Shown here: positions 1-11,772 of the stretch, piece by piece
Position numbering within the stretch: position 1 is the first letter of the stretch
Layout of the letters: every line of letters starts with the position of its first letter
Origin: Gammaproteobacteria bacterium Ga0077554
GTDB taxonomy: Bacteria; Pseudomonadota; Gammaproteobacteria; Ga0077554; Ga007554
Assembly (NCBI GenBank): GCA_001464585.1
Contig: LNFF01000006.1
Location: forward strand, 124,001-188,000
Length of the DNA: 64,000 bases
Reading direction: 5' to 3'
Program-made: the position numbers and the translations under genes
Notes under the pieces: generated by a model
Told to the model about the DNA's origin: nothing
Databases searched by the model: none
The model's input: the letters and a program-made list of their open reading frames with translations, nothing else

Positions 1-2138
<2,138 letters not shown>

Positions 2139-2167
2139 CGGCTTGTCACTACAGTATGGAGAAACAC

Positions 2168-4603
2168 ATGCACTACATACGCTATTTTTCTGAATTGGGC
2201 ATCAAGGATGTGGCTCTGGTAGGCGGCAAAAACGCCTCGCTGGGTGAAATGATCAGCGCATTGTCGGCACAAGGCGTGAAGGTGCCTGACGGCTTTGCCA
2301 CCACGGCACAAGCCTATCAGCATTATATTGAACATAATCACTTACACCAGCGCATCGCCACTGCGCTGGCCGATTTAGATATTAAAGATGTACTGGCATT
2401 GGCCACCACCAGCGCGAAGATCCGCCAGTGGATTATACGTGGCGAAATGCCCGATGATCTTGCCGATGAAATTCGTGCGGCTTATCAGGAACTCGCCACA
2501 ACGTACGGCCCCAGCCCCGACGTAGCCGTACGCAGCTCTGCAACCGCTGAAGACTTGCCCACCGCCTCCTTCGCCGGCCAACAGGAAACCTATCTGAACA
2601 TCCGTGGCACAGACAATCTTCTCAACACCTGCAAGCACGTGTTTGCCTCACTGTTCACCGACCGCGCCATTTCATATCGTGCAGACAAGGGTTTTGAACA
2701 TATGGACATCGCCTTGTCTATCGGCGTGCAAAAAATGGTGCGCGCTGATCAGGGCACATCAGGAGTCATGTTCACTCTCGACACAGAAACCGGTTTTCGG
2801 GATGTAGTCTTCATCAACGCCGCCTACGGCCTTGGCGAAAACATTGTGCAAGGCGCAGTGAATCCCGATGAATTCTATGTCTTCAAGACCACTCTTGAGA
2901 AAGGCTTTCGCCCCATCATCAAGCGCCAGTTGGGTGACAAAGCCATCAAGATGATCTACAGCAACGATGCCATGGCGGGGACTTCAACGCGCAATGTCGG
3001 GGTACGGCGCGAAGATCAGCAGCGCTTTGCCTTGACGGATGATGAAGTGCTGACACTGGCGCGTTATGCCGTGATTATCGAACGCCATTACTCCCGGCAA
3101 AGCGGGCGCGATATGCCCATGGACATCGAGTGGGCCAAAGATGGCATCAGCAATGAACTGTTTATCCTGCAGGCGCGTCCTGAGACCGTGCATGGCGTAA
3201 GCGACCGTCTTGTACAAGAAAGTTATCGCCTCAAGAAACGCGGCTCGGTGTTAACCATCGGCAAGAGTGTCGGGCAAAAAATCGCTACCGGCCGTGCGCG
3301 CGTCATTCTTGAAGCCGCGCACATGCATGACCTGCAACCGGGCGAAGTGTTGGTGACCGACATCACCGATCCGGATTGGGAGCCTATCATGAAAATCGCG
3401 GCGGGCATCATTACCAATCGCGGTGGACGCACCTGCCATGCCGCCATTGTCGCCCGCGAGTTGGGCATTCCCGCCGTAGTGGGATGCGACAACGCCACGC
3501 ACGTTATTACCACCGGCACACCCGTCACCATCTCATGTGCTGAAGGCGATACTGGTTATATCTATGAAGGTTTATTGCCGTTTACGGTGGAACATAGAGA
3601 TTTAAGCGCCCTGCCGCGTCCCAACACCCACATCATGATCAACCTGGGCAACCCAGAGCAAGCTTTCGAAGTGTCACGTCTACCCAACGATGGCGTAGGA
3701 TTGGCGCGCCTCGAATTCATCATCAACACCAGCATCCGCATTCATCCACGCGCGGTGCTTGAATACCCCACCCTTGCCCCCGCACTGCAAGAGCAGATTG
3801 CTGCGATCTGCGCTGGCTACACTGATCCAAAAACTTTTTACATCAACCGGCTCGCCGAAGGCGTGGGCACCATCGCCGCTGCCTTTTATCCCAAACGCGT
3901 CATCGTGCGCATGAGTGACTTTAAATCCAATGAATATGCGGCACTGGTGGGTGGCAATGAATTTGAACCGGAAGAAGAAAATCCGATGATCGGTTTTCGC
4001 GGCGCATCGCGTTACCCTTCAGCGCAATTTGCCGAATGTTTCGCGCTGGAATGCGCCGCCATGCGCCAGGTACGCGAGGTGATGGGATTAGACAATGTGG
4101 CGCTGATGATACCCTTTGTGCGTAGCGTTGAAGAAGCGCATAAAGTGCTCGATTTAATGGCCGAACATGGCCTGAAACGCGGCGTGCAAGGTTTAAAGAT
4201 TTATATGATGTGTGAAATTCCCGCCAACGCACTGCTCGCCGATCAATTTCTCGTATACTTCGACGGCTTCTCCATCGGCTCGAATGACCTCACCCAACTG
4301 ACGCTGGGCGTGGATCGCGACTCCGGCATCGTCGCCGGCTTTGACGAACGCAATCTGGCAGTACTCAAGCTTATGGAAATGGCTATCCATACCTGCCGCA
4401 GGCTGGGAAAATATATAGGCATCTGTGGCCAGGCGCCTTCGGATTATCCGGAAATTACCCGTTGGCTGGTACAGCAGGGTATTGACTCCATATCGCTTAA
4501 TCCTGACAGCGTGTTACACATGACAGAAGTGGTGCTTAAAATGGAACAAGAACGAGCGGGGCAATATGCGGACGCCAATCAATCAAACTCAACTATGATA
4601 TAG
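2168..4603 (+). CDS. ppsA: Phosphoenolpyruvate synthase
   Basis: PEP synthase converts pyruvate, ATP and water to phosphoenolpyruvate, AMP and phosphate, the entry step of gluconeogenesis from pyruvate. The 811-residue protein has the N-terminal ATP-binding pyruvate-phosphate dikinase domain (RSSATAEDLPTASFAGQQET), the swivelling phosphohistidine domain GGRTCHAAIVAREL with His424, and the C-terminal TIM barrel ending in IGICGQAPSDYPE, whose Cys is the catalytic acid in this family. The start at 2168 is chosen because GGAGA at 2158-2162 lies at proper spacing and the family N-terminus is YIRYFSELG. An in-frame ATG at 2156 lies upstream. Its pairing with pgm suggests a gluconeogenic/glycogen role. 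Confidence 0.96.
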   Translation: MHYIRYFSELGIKDVALVGGKNASLGEMISALSAQGVKVPDGFATTAQAYQHYIEHNHLHQRIATALADLDIKDVLALATTSAKIRQWIIRGEMPDDLADEIRAAYQELATTYGPSPDVAVRSSATAEDLPTASFAGQQETYLNIRGTDNLLNTCKHVFASLFTDRAISYRADKGFEHMDIALSIGVQKMVRADQGTSGVMFTLDTETGFRDVVFINAAYGLGENIVQGAVNPDEFYVFKTTLEKGFRPIIKRQLGDKAIKMIYSNDAMAGTSTRNVGVRREDQQRFALTDDEVLTLARYAVIIERHYSRQSGRDMPMDIEWAKDGISNELFILQARPETVHGVSDRLVQESYRLKKRGSVLTIGKSVGQKIATGRARVILEAAHMHDLQPGEVLVTDITDPDWEPIMKIAAGIITNRGGRTCHAAIVARELGIPAVVGCDNATHVITTGTPVTISCAEGDTGYIYEGLLPFTVEHRDLSALPRPNTHIMINLGNPEQAFEVSRLPNDGVGLARLEFIINTSIRIHPRAVLEYPTLAPALQEQIAAICAGYTDPKTFYINRLAEGVGTIAAAFYPKRVIVRMSDFKSNEYAALVGGNEFEPEEENPMIGFRGASRYPSAQFAECFALECAAMRQVREVMGLDNVALMIPFVRSVEEAHKVLDLMAEHGLKRGVQGLKIYMMCEIPANALLADQFLVYFDGFSIGSNDLTQLTLGVDRDSGIVAGFDERNLAVLKLMEMAIHTCRRLGKYIGICGQAPSDYPEITRWLVQQGIDSISLNPDSVLHMTEVVLKMEQERAGQYADANQSNSTMI

Positions 4604-4610
4604 TGTAAAA

Positions 4611-5294
4611 ATGTCTGTTGAAAAATGCTCATCACGCGATGTATATGACGCCCTGCGGGAAATGATTCTCAGTTTTGAGCTATATCCCGGCAGCCGCATT
4701 ACTGAAACTGAACTTGCCGATAAGTTTGGCGTAAGCAGAACCCCGGTGCGTGGTGCGTTGCAACGCCTTGAGGCCGAAGGCTACATCACCATCCTGTCCA
4801 AACAGGGCTGCTTTGTCCGCAATATCGACATCGACTCCCTCACCAGTTATTACCAGGTGCGTATCACCTTAGAGATGTTGTCTCTGGAAAACGCGTGCAT
4901 CCATATGCCGGAAAAAGAACTTAAAAACCTTGCCGAGACATGGGATCCACAACATCAGAAAGGACGTACCGACAACGCCGACGAAATGGAAGCGTGGGAC
5001 GAAGCCTTTCACATGACGCTGGCCGAAGCGGGCGGCAATTTTGCGCTCGCCGAGTATCTGAACGACATCAATCACCACATCCGCGTGATTCGCCGCCTCG
5101 ACTTCACTGATCCACACCGTGTCGACAAAACCTACGACGAGCATTATCTCATCTGCCAACACCTGTTACGCCGCGATCTCGCCGCAGCGCAAGCCTTGAT
5201 GCGGTCGCACATCACACGCAGCGAACAATTCGCTAAAACCCTTACATTAACCCAACTCGCCAGACGTAAGCCGACTTCCCCTACCCGTCAGTAG
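4611..5294 (+). CDS. GntR-family regulator, FCD subfamily
   Basis: A 227-residue transcription factor with an N-terminal winged helix (residues 8-75, including SRTPVRGALQRLEAEGYI) and a C-terminal all-helical FCD effector domain (about 85-210). The FCD domain shows the metal-binding pattern of D in EAWDEAFHMTL and later histidines. FCD regulators normally bind small acids or amides and repress adjacent catabolic genes. It lies 7 bases after ppsA but directly upstream of the biuret operon, and a perfect palindrome typical of FCD operators lies in that operon's promoter (5481-5490). I infer that it controls uptake and hydrolysis of biuret-like compounds. The effector is unknown. Confidence 0.85.
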   Translation: MSVEKCSSRDVYDALREMILSFELYPGSRITETELADKFGVSRTPVRGALQRLEAEGYITILSKQGCFVRNIDIDSLTSYYQVRITLEMLSLENACIHMPEKELKNLAETWDPQHQKGRTDNADEMEAWDEAFHMTLAEAGGNFALAEYLNDINHHIRVIRRLDFTDPHRVDKTYDEHYLICQHLLRRDLAAAQALMRSHITRSEQFAKTLTLTQLARRKPTSPTRQ

Positions 5295-5316
5295 CCACTT
5301 TCACGCCCTACTTTGG

Positions 5317-5329
5317 AGCGCCCTGCGCT
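5317..5329. promoter_or_regulatory. Interrupted palindrome upstream of the biuret promoter
   Basis: AGCGC-CCT-GCGCT lies about 150 bases upstream of the predicted sigma-54 start site, a distance usual for enhancer-binding activators such as NtrC. It does not match the NtrC consensus well, and it could instead belong to the end of the GntR gene transcript, though no T-run follows. The rest of 5295-5450 is strongly AT-rich, with no gene seen. Such a stretch could be a DNA-bending region, but no clear IHF site was found. Confidence 0.25.
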
Positions 5330-5451
5330 TTAATGATGCAAAAACTTCATCTTTAGATCAACAACATCCCCTTATTTTCATTACACTTAACTTCACAATA
5401 AAACAATAATATATTGAATATTAAATAATATATCCTCTTACCCTCCCCTCT

Positions 5452-5467
5452 TGGCACAAATCTGGCT
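5452..5467 (+). promoter_or_regulatory. Sigma-54 (RpoN) promoter of the biuret operon
   Basis: The sequence TGGCACAAATCTGGCT matches the sigma-54 consensus TGGCACG-N4-TTGCW at all but two positions. It keeps the invariant GG (5453-5454) and GC (5465-5466) at the required spacing of ten bases between them. The predicted transcription start is near 5478, leaving a leader of about 87 bases before the porin ATG. Sigma-54 control fits a nitrogen-scavenging operon because NtrC-type activation is the common route for such genes. No convincing sigma-70 promoter was found in the same gap. Confidence 0.72.
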
Positions 5468-5480
5468 AGTCAATATCTCG

Positions 5481-5490
5481 TTGTATACAA
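5481..5490. promoter_or_regulatory. Candidate GntR/FCD operator TTGTATACAA
   Basis: A perfect 10-base palindrome lies just after the predicted start site of the sigma-54 promoter, where bound repressor would block transcription. FCD-type GntR proteins characteristically bind short palindromes with a TTGT...ACAA frame. The neighbouring regulator gene at 4611-5294 is the obvious candidate protein. The same 10-mer occurs at 32638-32647 near the integrase, so the sequence alone is not proof. Confidence 0.55.
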
Positions 5491-5564
5491 CATTGTACTC
5501 TAAAATGTTTATGCGGCACCGCTCGACTGAAACCCACTATAACTATCCAATACGGAGAAGGCGT

Positions 5565-6365
5565 ATGAAAATTAAAACACCCTTATCATTCCTCGGCACT
5601 CGCCCCTCTCGACGCCTCGCCGTAAGCACTGTGCTTGCAGCCGCAGCGCTAAGCGCGAACATCTCGGTTCAGGCCGCCGACTGGAGCAGCACCAATGTTC
5701 AATACCTCTATGGCACCAATTACGCAGACACATTTGGCATTGATGACAAGGATAAAGTCGTGTTCACTTTTGAGCATGCCAACGGATGGAAATACGGTGA
5801 CAACTTCTTCTTCCTGGATGTTTCCAACCCCGGCGATAAGGGCACCACTTATTACGCAGAATTTTCGCCACGCCTGAGCTTCGGCAAGATCTCTGGCAAC
5901 AGCATGGCGTTTGGCATTGTCAAGGATGTGCTGTTATCCGGCACCTGGGAAATGGGACAAGGCCTGCGCGCCTATCTGCTGGGCGTGGGGCTGGCACTGG
6001 ATCTGCCGCACTTCGCGTTCGCCGACTTCAATTTGTACTGGCGTCAGAGTGAGCGTGACTTTATAGCAACCGATACTAATGCTGGCGCGCAAATTACCAT
6101 CGACTGGCTAGTGCCGTTTAAAGTCGGCGCAATGAAACTCGCATTTGAAGGCTTTGTCGATTACGCTTTCGGCGAGGATGGCGGCAACGCCCCCAAGGAA
6201 GATAACCTGATTGCCGGGCCACGCCTGCTGGTAGACGTAGGTGATATGTGGGGCACGCCGGGCCAACTACAGATGGGCGTTGAATACCAGATCTGGAGCA
6301 ACAAATTTGGCATTAAAGGTGTAGATGAGGATGTGGCTCAGTTGATGGTGAAATGGACCATGTAA
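5565..6365 (+). CDS. Tsx-like outer-membrane channel
   Basis: A 266-residue beta-barrel protein of the nucleoside-specific channel (Tsx/OmpK) family. The start at 5565 follows GGAGA (5554-5558). It opens with a long signal peptide ending SVQA before ADWSS. Family features are FTFEHANGWKYGDNFFFLD near residue 67, SPRLSFGKISG, and a C-terminus KWTM with the aromatic/hydrophobic ending of outer-membrane proteins. As first gene of the operon it probably lets the small amide substrate (biuret, triuret or a nucleobase-like compound) cross the outer membrane. Classical Tsx carries nucleosides, so the substrate is inferred from the downstream enzymes. Confidence 0.85.
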   Translation: MKIKTPLSFLGTRPSRRLAVSTVLAAAALSANISVQAADWSSTNVQYLYGTNYADTFGIDDKDKVVFTFEHANGWKYGDNFFFLDVSNPGDKGTTYYAEFSPRLSFGKISGNSMAFGIVKDVLLSGTWEMGQGLRAYLLGVGLALDLPHFAFADFNLYWRQSERDFIATDTNAGAQITIDWLVPFKVGAMKLAFEGFVDYAFGEDGGNAPKEDNLIAGPRLLVDVGDMWGTPGQLQMGVEYQIWSNKFGIKGVDEDVAQLMVKWTM

Positions 6366-6394
6366 TTGCAAATCAGCAACGGGAGAATTAACCA

Positions 6395-7528
6395 ATGAAA
6401 AAAAATGAAGTTGATAACAAACGTCGCACCTTGCTGAAAGGCGCACTAGCAGTTGGCATGGCAACGGCATTGGGTGGATTGTTACCCAGCAAAGCATGGG
6501 CAAAAAAGAAAGTCGGTATGGGGTTCATTTATGTGGGGCCGCGCGACGATTATGGCTACAACCAGTCGCACTATGAAGGAAAATCATCGCTTGCAAAGCT
6601 TGATTGGGTAAAAGCCGTTGATCAGGAAAATGTACCGGAAACCATTGAAGTGCAAAAGGCCATGGAGAGCATGATTAACCTTGATGGCATACAGATTGTA
6701 TTCCCTACTTCCTTCGGTTATTTCGACCCGCATATTCTCAAGATTGCGCCCAAGTATCCGGACGTTATGTTCCTGCATTGCGGTGGATTGTGGGATGCCA
6801 AAAAGCACCCGAAAAATGTCGGCAGTTATTTCGGCTACATCGACGAAGCGGTGTATGTCGCTGGCATTGTAGCAGGCCATATGAGCAAAACCGGCAAACT
6901 CGGCTTTATTGCCGCCATGCCTATCCCGCAAGTGTTGCGCAACATCAACAACTTCACACTGGCTGCGCGCAGCGTTAATCCCAAGATCACCACCACGGTA
7001 GTATTCACGGGTGGCTGGTCATTGCCAGTAAAAGAGGCTGAAGCGGCCAATAGCTTGATCGACCAGGGTATCGACGTACTGACCTGTCATGTTGACAGCC
7101 CCAAAGTAGTGATTGAAACCGCCGAAAAGCGTGGCATTTATTCCTGTGGTTATCACACCAATCAAGCCGTGCTTGCCCCGAAAGGATTTTTGACCGGCGC
7201 GCAATGGAACTGGAGCAAGGTCTATCAAGACTATGCTGAAATGATTTCCAAAGGCACAAAAATTCCTAACCTGGTGCGCGGTGGATTCAAGGAAGGCCTC
7301 GTGACCAGCTCACCCTATGGCAAAGTAGTGAGTGCAAAGGCCAAAGAACAGGCGGACAAAATGCGTGCTTCATTCATGAATGGTTCAATGGTGGTATACA
7401 AAGGTCCCATCAAAGATAATACCGGGCGCGTTGTGATTGCGGCAGGCAAGGAATACAAGCAAACCGATATATGGTTAGAGGGCATGGACTGGCTAGCCGA
7501 GGGTGTCATTGGCAGCACAAAAGGCTAA
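6395..7528 (+). CDS. BMP-family ABC transporter substrate-binding protein
   Basis: A 377-residue periplasmic binding protein of the BMP/PnrA family, whose members bind nucleosides or related compounds. The N-terminus has NKRRTLLKG followed by a hydrophobic stretch ending AWA, a twin-arginine-like signal, so export may use the Tat route. There is no lipobox, unlike many BMP lipoproteins. The body shows GFIYVGPRDDYGYNQSH and CHVDSPKVVIETAEKRGIYSCGYH, typical of the BMP fold. GGGAG at 6381-6385 supports the start. The two permeases and the ATPase follow. Substrate inferred from context: biuret or a related ureide. Confidence 0.88.
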   Translation: MKKNEVDNKRRTLLKGALAVGMATALGGLLPSKAWAKKKVGMGFIYVGPRDDYGYNQSHYEGKSSLAKLDWVKAVDQENVPETIEVQKAMESMINLDGIQIVFPTSFGYFDPHILKIAPKYPDVMFLHCGGLWDAKKHPKNVGSYFGYIDEAVYVAGIVAGHMSKTGKLGFIAAMPIPQVLRNINNFTLAARSVNPKITTTVVFTGGWSLPVKEAEAANSLIDQGIDVLTCHVDSPKVVIETAEKRGIYSCGYHTNQAVLAPKGFLTGAQWNWSKVYQDYAEMISKGTKIPNLVRGGFKEGLVTSSPYGKVVSAKAKEQADKMRASFMNGSMVVYKGPIKDNTGRVVIAAGKEYKQTDIWLEGMDWLAEGVIGSTKG

Positions 7529-7564
7529 TGTAACGCTGTCAACGCCGCACAATTGGGTCTCTCT

Positions 7565-8611
7565 ATGATGGGACGTTTGTTTGAACCGATAGTTATCCCG
7601 TTTGCGGCCTTACTGGTAGCGTTGCTACTGTTCGGAATATTTATCACGGCAGCGGGAGCCGATGCGCTAGGTGTCTTCGAGTCCATGTACCGGGGTGCAT
7701 TCGGCACCTGGTTTTCCTGGCAAAACACGCTGGTGCGTGCCGCGCCGTTAATGCTTACTGCCTTGTGTACTGCATTACCGGCGCGGATTGGTTTGATTAT
7801 TATTGGTGGCGAAGGCGCCGTGGTGGTGGGCGGCATGACGGCGGCATTAACCGGTATTGTGCTGACCCACGCATCACCGATTATCGTGCTCACTGCCATG
7901 GCTTTTATGGGGATGACCACCGGCGGCTTGTGGATCGCCGCTATCAGCGCGTTGCGCCACTACCGGGGCGTGAATGAAACCATCAGCTCATTACTCCTCA
8001 ACTATATCGCCATTGCAATAATGAACTTTCTGGTTTTCGGCCCGTTGCGCGATCCAGAGACGCTCAACAAACCCTCCACCTATCATATTGGCGAAGCTAA
8101 TATGCTTACTGAAATGGGCAGCACCTCCATACACTGGGGTTTTGGCCTGGGAGTGATAGCCTGCGTAGCATTGTGGGTGCTGATGCGCCATACACCGTTT
8201 GGTTTCGCCGTTGATATTACCGGGGGCAACATGCGGGCCGCAAAATTATCCGGCTTGCCGGTGGCGCGCTTGATGATTATCACCTCATTGCTGGCGGGCG
8301 CCGCTGCCGGCCTAGCCGGCATGATTGAAGTCGCTGCGGTGCATGGCCGTGCCAATAGCTCACTGAATGCCAATTACGGTTACGAAGGTATCCTCGTCGC
8401 CTTCATCGCACGTCACAATCCCCTCGCCATTATCCCGGTCGCCATTCTGTTTGGCGGGATTCGCGCCAGCAGCGGTCTGCTGCAACGCGATCATGATCTG
8501 CCCGATGCCAGCAGCCTGGTGCTGCAAGGCATTATTTTTATCGTGATTCTCGCCAGTGAAACCTTGTACGGACGGTTTTCCTGGCTGCGAGCCAAGGAGA
8601 AAACAGTGTGA
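7565..8611 (+). CDS. ABC transporter permease, BPD_transp_2 family
   Basis: An integral membrane permease of about 348 residues with eight or more hydrophobic segments and the family motif ALPARIGLIIIGGEGAVVVGG near residue 70. It pairs with the next gene to make a heterodimeric inner-membrane channel for the BMP-type importer. The start is uncertain: ATG 7565 is used, ATG 7568 and TTG 7553 are alternatives, and no strong ribosome binding site is seen. The stop codon overlaps the next gene's GTG start by four bases. Confidence 0.88.
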   Translation: MMGRLFEPIVIPFAALLVALLLFGIFITAAGADALGVFESMYRGAFGTWFSWQNTLVRAAPLMLTALCTALPARIGLIIIGGEGAVVVGGMTAALTGIVLTHASPIIVLTAMAFMGMTTGGLWIAAISALRHYRGVNETISSLLLNYIAIAIMNFLVFGPLRDPETLNKPSTYHIGEANMLTEMGSTSIHWGFGLGVIACVALWVLMRHTPFGFAVDITGGNMRAAKLSGLPVARLMIITSLLAGAAAGLAGMIEVAAVHGRANSSLNANYGYEGILVAFIARHNPLAIIPVAILFGGIRASSGLLQRDHDLPDASSLVLQGIIFIVILASETLYGRFSWLRAKEKTV

Positions 8612-9534
8612 ACGAAACCGAGTTTAGCCTGTTGAATATCCTGATTGCCGTGATCGGCGGCGCAATTCGTGTCGGTACGCCGTTTCTGTTTGTGAGCCTT
8701 GGCGAATGTCTGACAGAACGCAGCGGACGTATCAATCTGGGCCTGGAAGGCACTTTGATGATGGGCGCCATGACGGGCTATGGGGCTTCCTATCTCAGCG
8801 GCTCACCGTGGTTAGGCGTGATGGCAGCGGGCATGACAGGTGTGATACTCGGGGGCGTGCATGCGTTATTGTGCCAGCAACAAAAAGTTAATGATATTGC
8901 CGTGGGCATCGCACTGATGTTGCTGGGCACCGGCCTGGCGTTCTTTTTAGGCAAGCCACTGATCCAGCCCACCGCTGCGCACTTGCCCGCACTTCATCTC
9001 GGTAGTTGGAGCGATTCACCGGTGATTCAGGCCGCACTGGATATCAATGTACTGTTTGTGATGGGCGCCCTGCTCGCACCTGCCATGGCGTGGTTTTTCC
9101 GCTATTCACGCTGGGGATTGTATGTGCGCACTGTGGGTGAAAGCGCCGATGCGGCACGCGCCATGGGCTTGAATGTAAATCGTGTGCGCATGTACAGCAC
9201 TATGGCGGGCGGTTTTCTTGCCGGTGTCGGCGGATCATTTTTGTCGCTTTACTATCCCGGCGGATGGAGTGAAGGCTTATCCAGCGGCCAGGGATTAATG
9301 GCTGTGGCGTTGGTGATTTTTGCGCGCTGGAATCCGGTGTATTGCCTGTATGCGTCTCTGTTATTTGGCGCTGCCGCAACCCTGGGTCCCACCTTGCAAT
9401 CCATCGGCATGACGTGGGGCTATTATCTGTTTCATGCCGCACCTTATGTGCTGACCCTGATCATCATGATAACCACATCGTCGAGCACACGCCTGCTATC
9501 GGGCATGCCGGGCCAGCTTAGCAATGTTAAATAG
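8608..9534 (+). CDS. ABC transporter permease, BPD_transp_2 family (second subunit)
   Basis: A 308-residue multi-spanning membrane protein with the diagnostic loop SLGECLTERSGRINLGLEGT, typical of the shorter permease of nucleoside-type BMP transporters. It starts with GTG in the overlap GTGA with the preceding permease and has AAGGAGA at 8594-8600. The overlap suggests translational coupling and fixed stoichiometry of the two permeases. Confidence 0.9.
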   Translation: MNETEFSLLNILIAVIGGAIRVGTPFLFVSLGECLTERSGRINLGLEGTLMMGAMTGYGASYLSGSPWLGVMAAGMTGVILGGVHALLCQQQKVNDIAVGIALMLLGTGLAFFLGKPLIQPTAAHLPALHLGSWSDSPVIQAALDINVLFVMGALLAPAMAWFFRYSRWGLYVRTVGESADAARAMGLNVNRVRMYSTMAGGFLAGVGGSFLSLYYPGGWSEGLSSGQGLMAVALVIFARWNPVYCLYASLLFGAAATLGPTLQSIGMTWGYYLFHAAPYVLTLIIMITTSSSTRLLSGMPGQLSNVK

Positions 9535-9576
9535 TACTGATATTGACTGTCACTATACGAACTAAACAGGTGAGTT

Positions 9577-10257
9577 ATGAGCTTATACGTACCGTCTGAT
9601 CCCTACCCATGGCCCTACAACGGCGATCTCAGACCCAGCAATACCGCGATTATTGTTATTGACATGCAAACTGATTTTTGCGGAAAAGGCGGCTATGTGG
9701 ACAAAATGGGATATGACCTGTCACTCACCCGATCCCCCATCGAACCGATTAAAAAGGTGCTGGCTGTGGTACGCAAACAAGGATTCACCGTTTTTCACAC
9801 GCGCGAAGGCCACCGCCCTGATTTGTCAGATTTACCAGCCAATAAACGCTGGCGCAGCCAACGCATCGGAGTAGGTATTGGCGATGCTGGACCCTGCGGA
9901 AGGATTCTGGTGCGTGGTGAACCGGGCTGGGAGATTATTGCTGAGTTGACGCCTTTGCCTGGTGAACCCGTCATCGACAAACCCGGCAAAGGCTCATTCT
10001 ACGCCACCGACTTAGACATGATGTTGAGACAACGTGGCATCGTCAACATCATTCTCACTGGCATTACTACCGATGTATGTGTGCATACCACGATGCGCGA
10101 GGCCAACGACCGTGGTTATGAATGCCTGTTACTCGAAGATTGCTGTGGGGCCACTGACTATGGAAACCATGTGGCAGCGATAAAAATGGTGAAAATGCAG
10201 GGCGGTGTATTCGGCGCCGTATCAAATGCCAAACAACTTATTGCGACCATTGCATGA
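9577..10257 (+). CDS. biuH: Biuret amidohydrolase
   Basis: A 226-residue cysteine hydrolase of the isochorismatase-like superfamily that splits biuret to allophanate and ammonia. The expected catalytic residues are Asp29 (VIDMQTDF), Lys135 (IDKPGKGSF) and Cys168 (TTDVCVHTT), plus Gln208 (KMQGG). From memory, the characterised Rhizobium leguminosarum BiuH uses Asp36, Lys142, Cys175 and Gln215; all four correspond here with a constant offset of seven. The N-terminal PYPWPYNG and the [20 protein letters not shown] block are also BiuH-like. The gene lies between transporter genes and is coupled to the ATPase by an ATGA overlap; the allophanate hydrolase that takes its product is three genes on. 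Confidence 0.9.
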   Translation: MSLYVPSDPYPWPYNGDLRPSNTAIIVIDMQTDFCGKGGYVDKMGYDLSLTRSPIEPIKKVLAVVRKQGFTVFHTREGHRPDLSDLPANKRWRSQRIGVGIGDAGPCGRILVRGEPGWEIIAELTPLPGEPVIDKPGKGSFYATDLDMMLRQRGIVNIILTGITTDVCVHTTMREANDRGYECLLLEDCCGATDYGNHVAAIKMVKMQGGVFGAVSNAKQLIATIA

Positions 10258-11771
10258 CCATCCCTGACAAATACGCCCTTGAAGCACTCCATATCAACAA
10301 GCGCTTTGGCGCATTGATTGCGCTCAACGACGTATCACTGCATCTTGAGAAAAGCACATTTCATGCGTTACTCGGTGAAAACGGCGCAGGAAAAAGCACG
10401 CTGGTGAAGTGTATTATGGGATATTACGCCCCTGACAGCGGAGAGCTGATGATAGAAGGGAAGCAACATGATATTTCCAACCCGCGTCATGCCCATCAAT
10501 TGGGGCTGGGCATGGTATATCAGCATTTCACACTGATTCCCAATATGACAGTCATGGAAAACCTGGTTTTATCCCGCCCTCATCTGCCCATAAAAATTGA
10601 CTGGCGTGCAGAGCGAAAATCCCTACAGGAACGTATCGCGCAACTGCCCTTCCAGTTTCAACTGGATATTCCGGTAAGCCGTATGGCGGCAGGTGAAAAA
10701 CAAAAACTGGAAATCACCAAGCAACTGCTGCTGAACAGCAAAATATTGATCCTGGATGAACCTACTTCGGTACTCACTCCTGTGGAAGCCGATGAAGTCT
10801 TAGGTAAGCTACACGCATTAACGCAAGAAGGTGCATTAAGTGTGCTCATTATTACCCATAAATTCAGGGAAGTGATGACCTTTGCCGATGAAGTGACAGT
10901 ATTACGCAAAGGAAATTGCGTTGGCACCGCCACTGTTAAAAATGTGGACACACAACAACTCGCAAAAATGATGGTGGGCACAGAGTTTGTTAAAAAAACC
11001 TTGCACCGGCAACCGTCACTCGCTCAGGAGGCGCGCCTGGAGATTCATAATCTCAAGGTCAACGATGACACCCAAGCCCAGGCGGTTAATAATCTTTCAT
11101 TAACCGTACATAGCGGCGAAATCGTGGGCATCGCTGGGGTATCAGGCAATGGTCAGCGTGAACTGGTAGAAGCCCTCAGCGGCCAGCGCTGTACGAGTGG
11201 CGGCGAAATACGTGCACACAAACAACCCTACCAGGGCCGACGCGAAGATATGCGCAAAAGCCATTTCTATTGCCTGCCGGAAGAGCCGTTACGGAATGCG
11301 TGCGTACCGGCCATGAGTATTGCTGAAAACATGGTGTTTCGTAATTTTGATCACCTGCCCTTCACACGTTACCGCTGGTTATTGGATCGCCGCGCCATGC
11401 TACATCATGCCAGGGAGCTGATCAGCCAATACAAAATTCGCACCCCGGGGCCTCACGTACCGATTGCAACACTCTCTGGCGGCAACGTACAACGCGCTGT
11501 ATTAGCCCGCGAACTGGAAAATGAAGTTGATATATTAGTGGTCGCAAACCCATGCTTTGGCCTGGATTTCAGCGCTGTTGCAGAGATACACGATAAGATC
11601 ATGCAAGTGCGTAACCGGGGCGGGGCGGTGCTGCTGGTCAGTGAAGATCTGGATGAAATCCTGGAATTGAGCGACCGACTCATGGTGATGTCCGGGGGAA
11701 AACTTGTTTACGAAACCATCCCCGCCCAAGCCGATCTGGCCACCATCGGCCGTTATATGGCAGGGCAATAA
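10254..11771 (+). CDS. ABC transporter double ATPase (BMP/sugar type)
   Basis: A 505-residue protein with two fused nucleotide-binding domains, as usual for BMP and ribose-type importers. The first has Walker [10 protein letters not shown], signature region [10 protein letters not shown] and Walker [11 protein letters not shown]. The second has the degenerate P-loop [14 protein letters not shown], signature [15 protein letters not shown] and a Walker B variant [12 protein letters not shown] where the usual catalytic Glu is replaced, common in the second half of this family. It powers the importer formed with the two permeases. The start overlaps the biuH stop (ATGA). Confidence 0.93.
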   Translation: MTIPDKYALEALHINKRFGALIALNDVSLHLEKSTFHALLGENGAGKSTLVKCIMGYYAPDSGELMIEGKQHDISNPRHAHQLGLGMVYQHFTLIPNMTVMENLVLSRPHLPIKIDWRAERKSLQERIAQLPFQFQLDIPVSRMAAGEKQKLEITKQLLLNSKILILDEPTSVLTPVEADEVLGKLHALTQEGALSVLIITHKFREVMTFADEVTVLRKGNCVGTATVKNVDTQQLAKMMVGTEFVKKTLHRQPSLAQEARLEIHNLKVNDDTQAQAVNNLSLTVHSGEIVGIAGVSGNGQRELVEALSGQRCTSGGEIRAHKQPYQGRREDMRKSHFYCLPEEPLRNACVPAMSIAENMVFRNFDHLPFTRYRWLLDRRAMLHHARELISQYKIRTPGPHVPIATLSGGNVQRAVLARELENEVDILVVANPCFGLDFSAVAEIHDKIMQVRNRGGAVLLVSEDLDEILELSDRLMVMSGGKLVYETIPAQADLATIGRYMAGQ

Positions 11772-11772
11772 T

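Noticed and set aside
5481-5506. Sigma-70 reading TTGTAT...TAAAAT before the porin gene
   Set aside because: The spacer is only 14 bases, too short, while the sigma-54 match just upstream has exact geometry.
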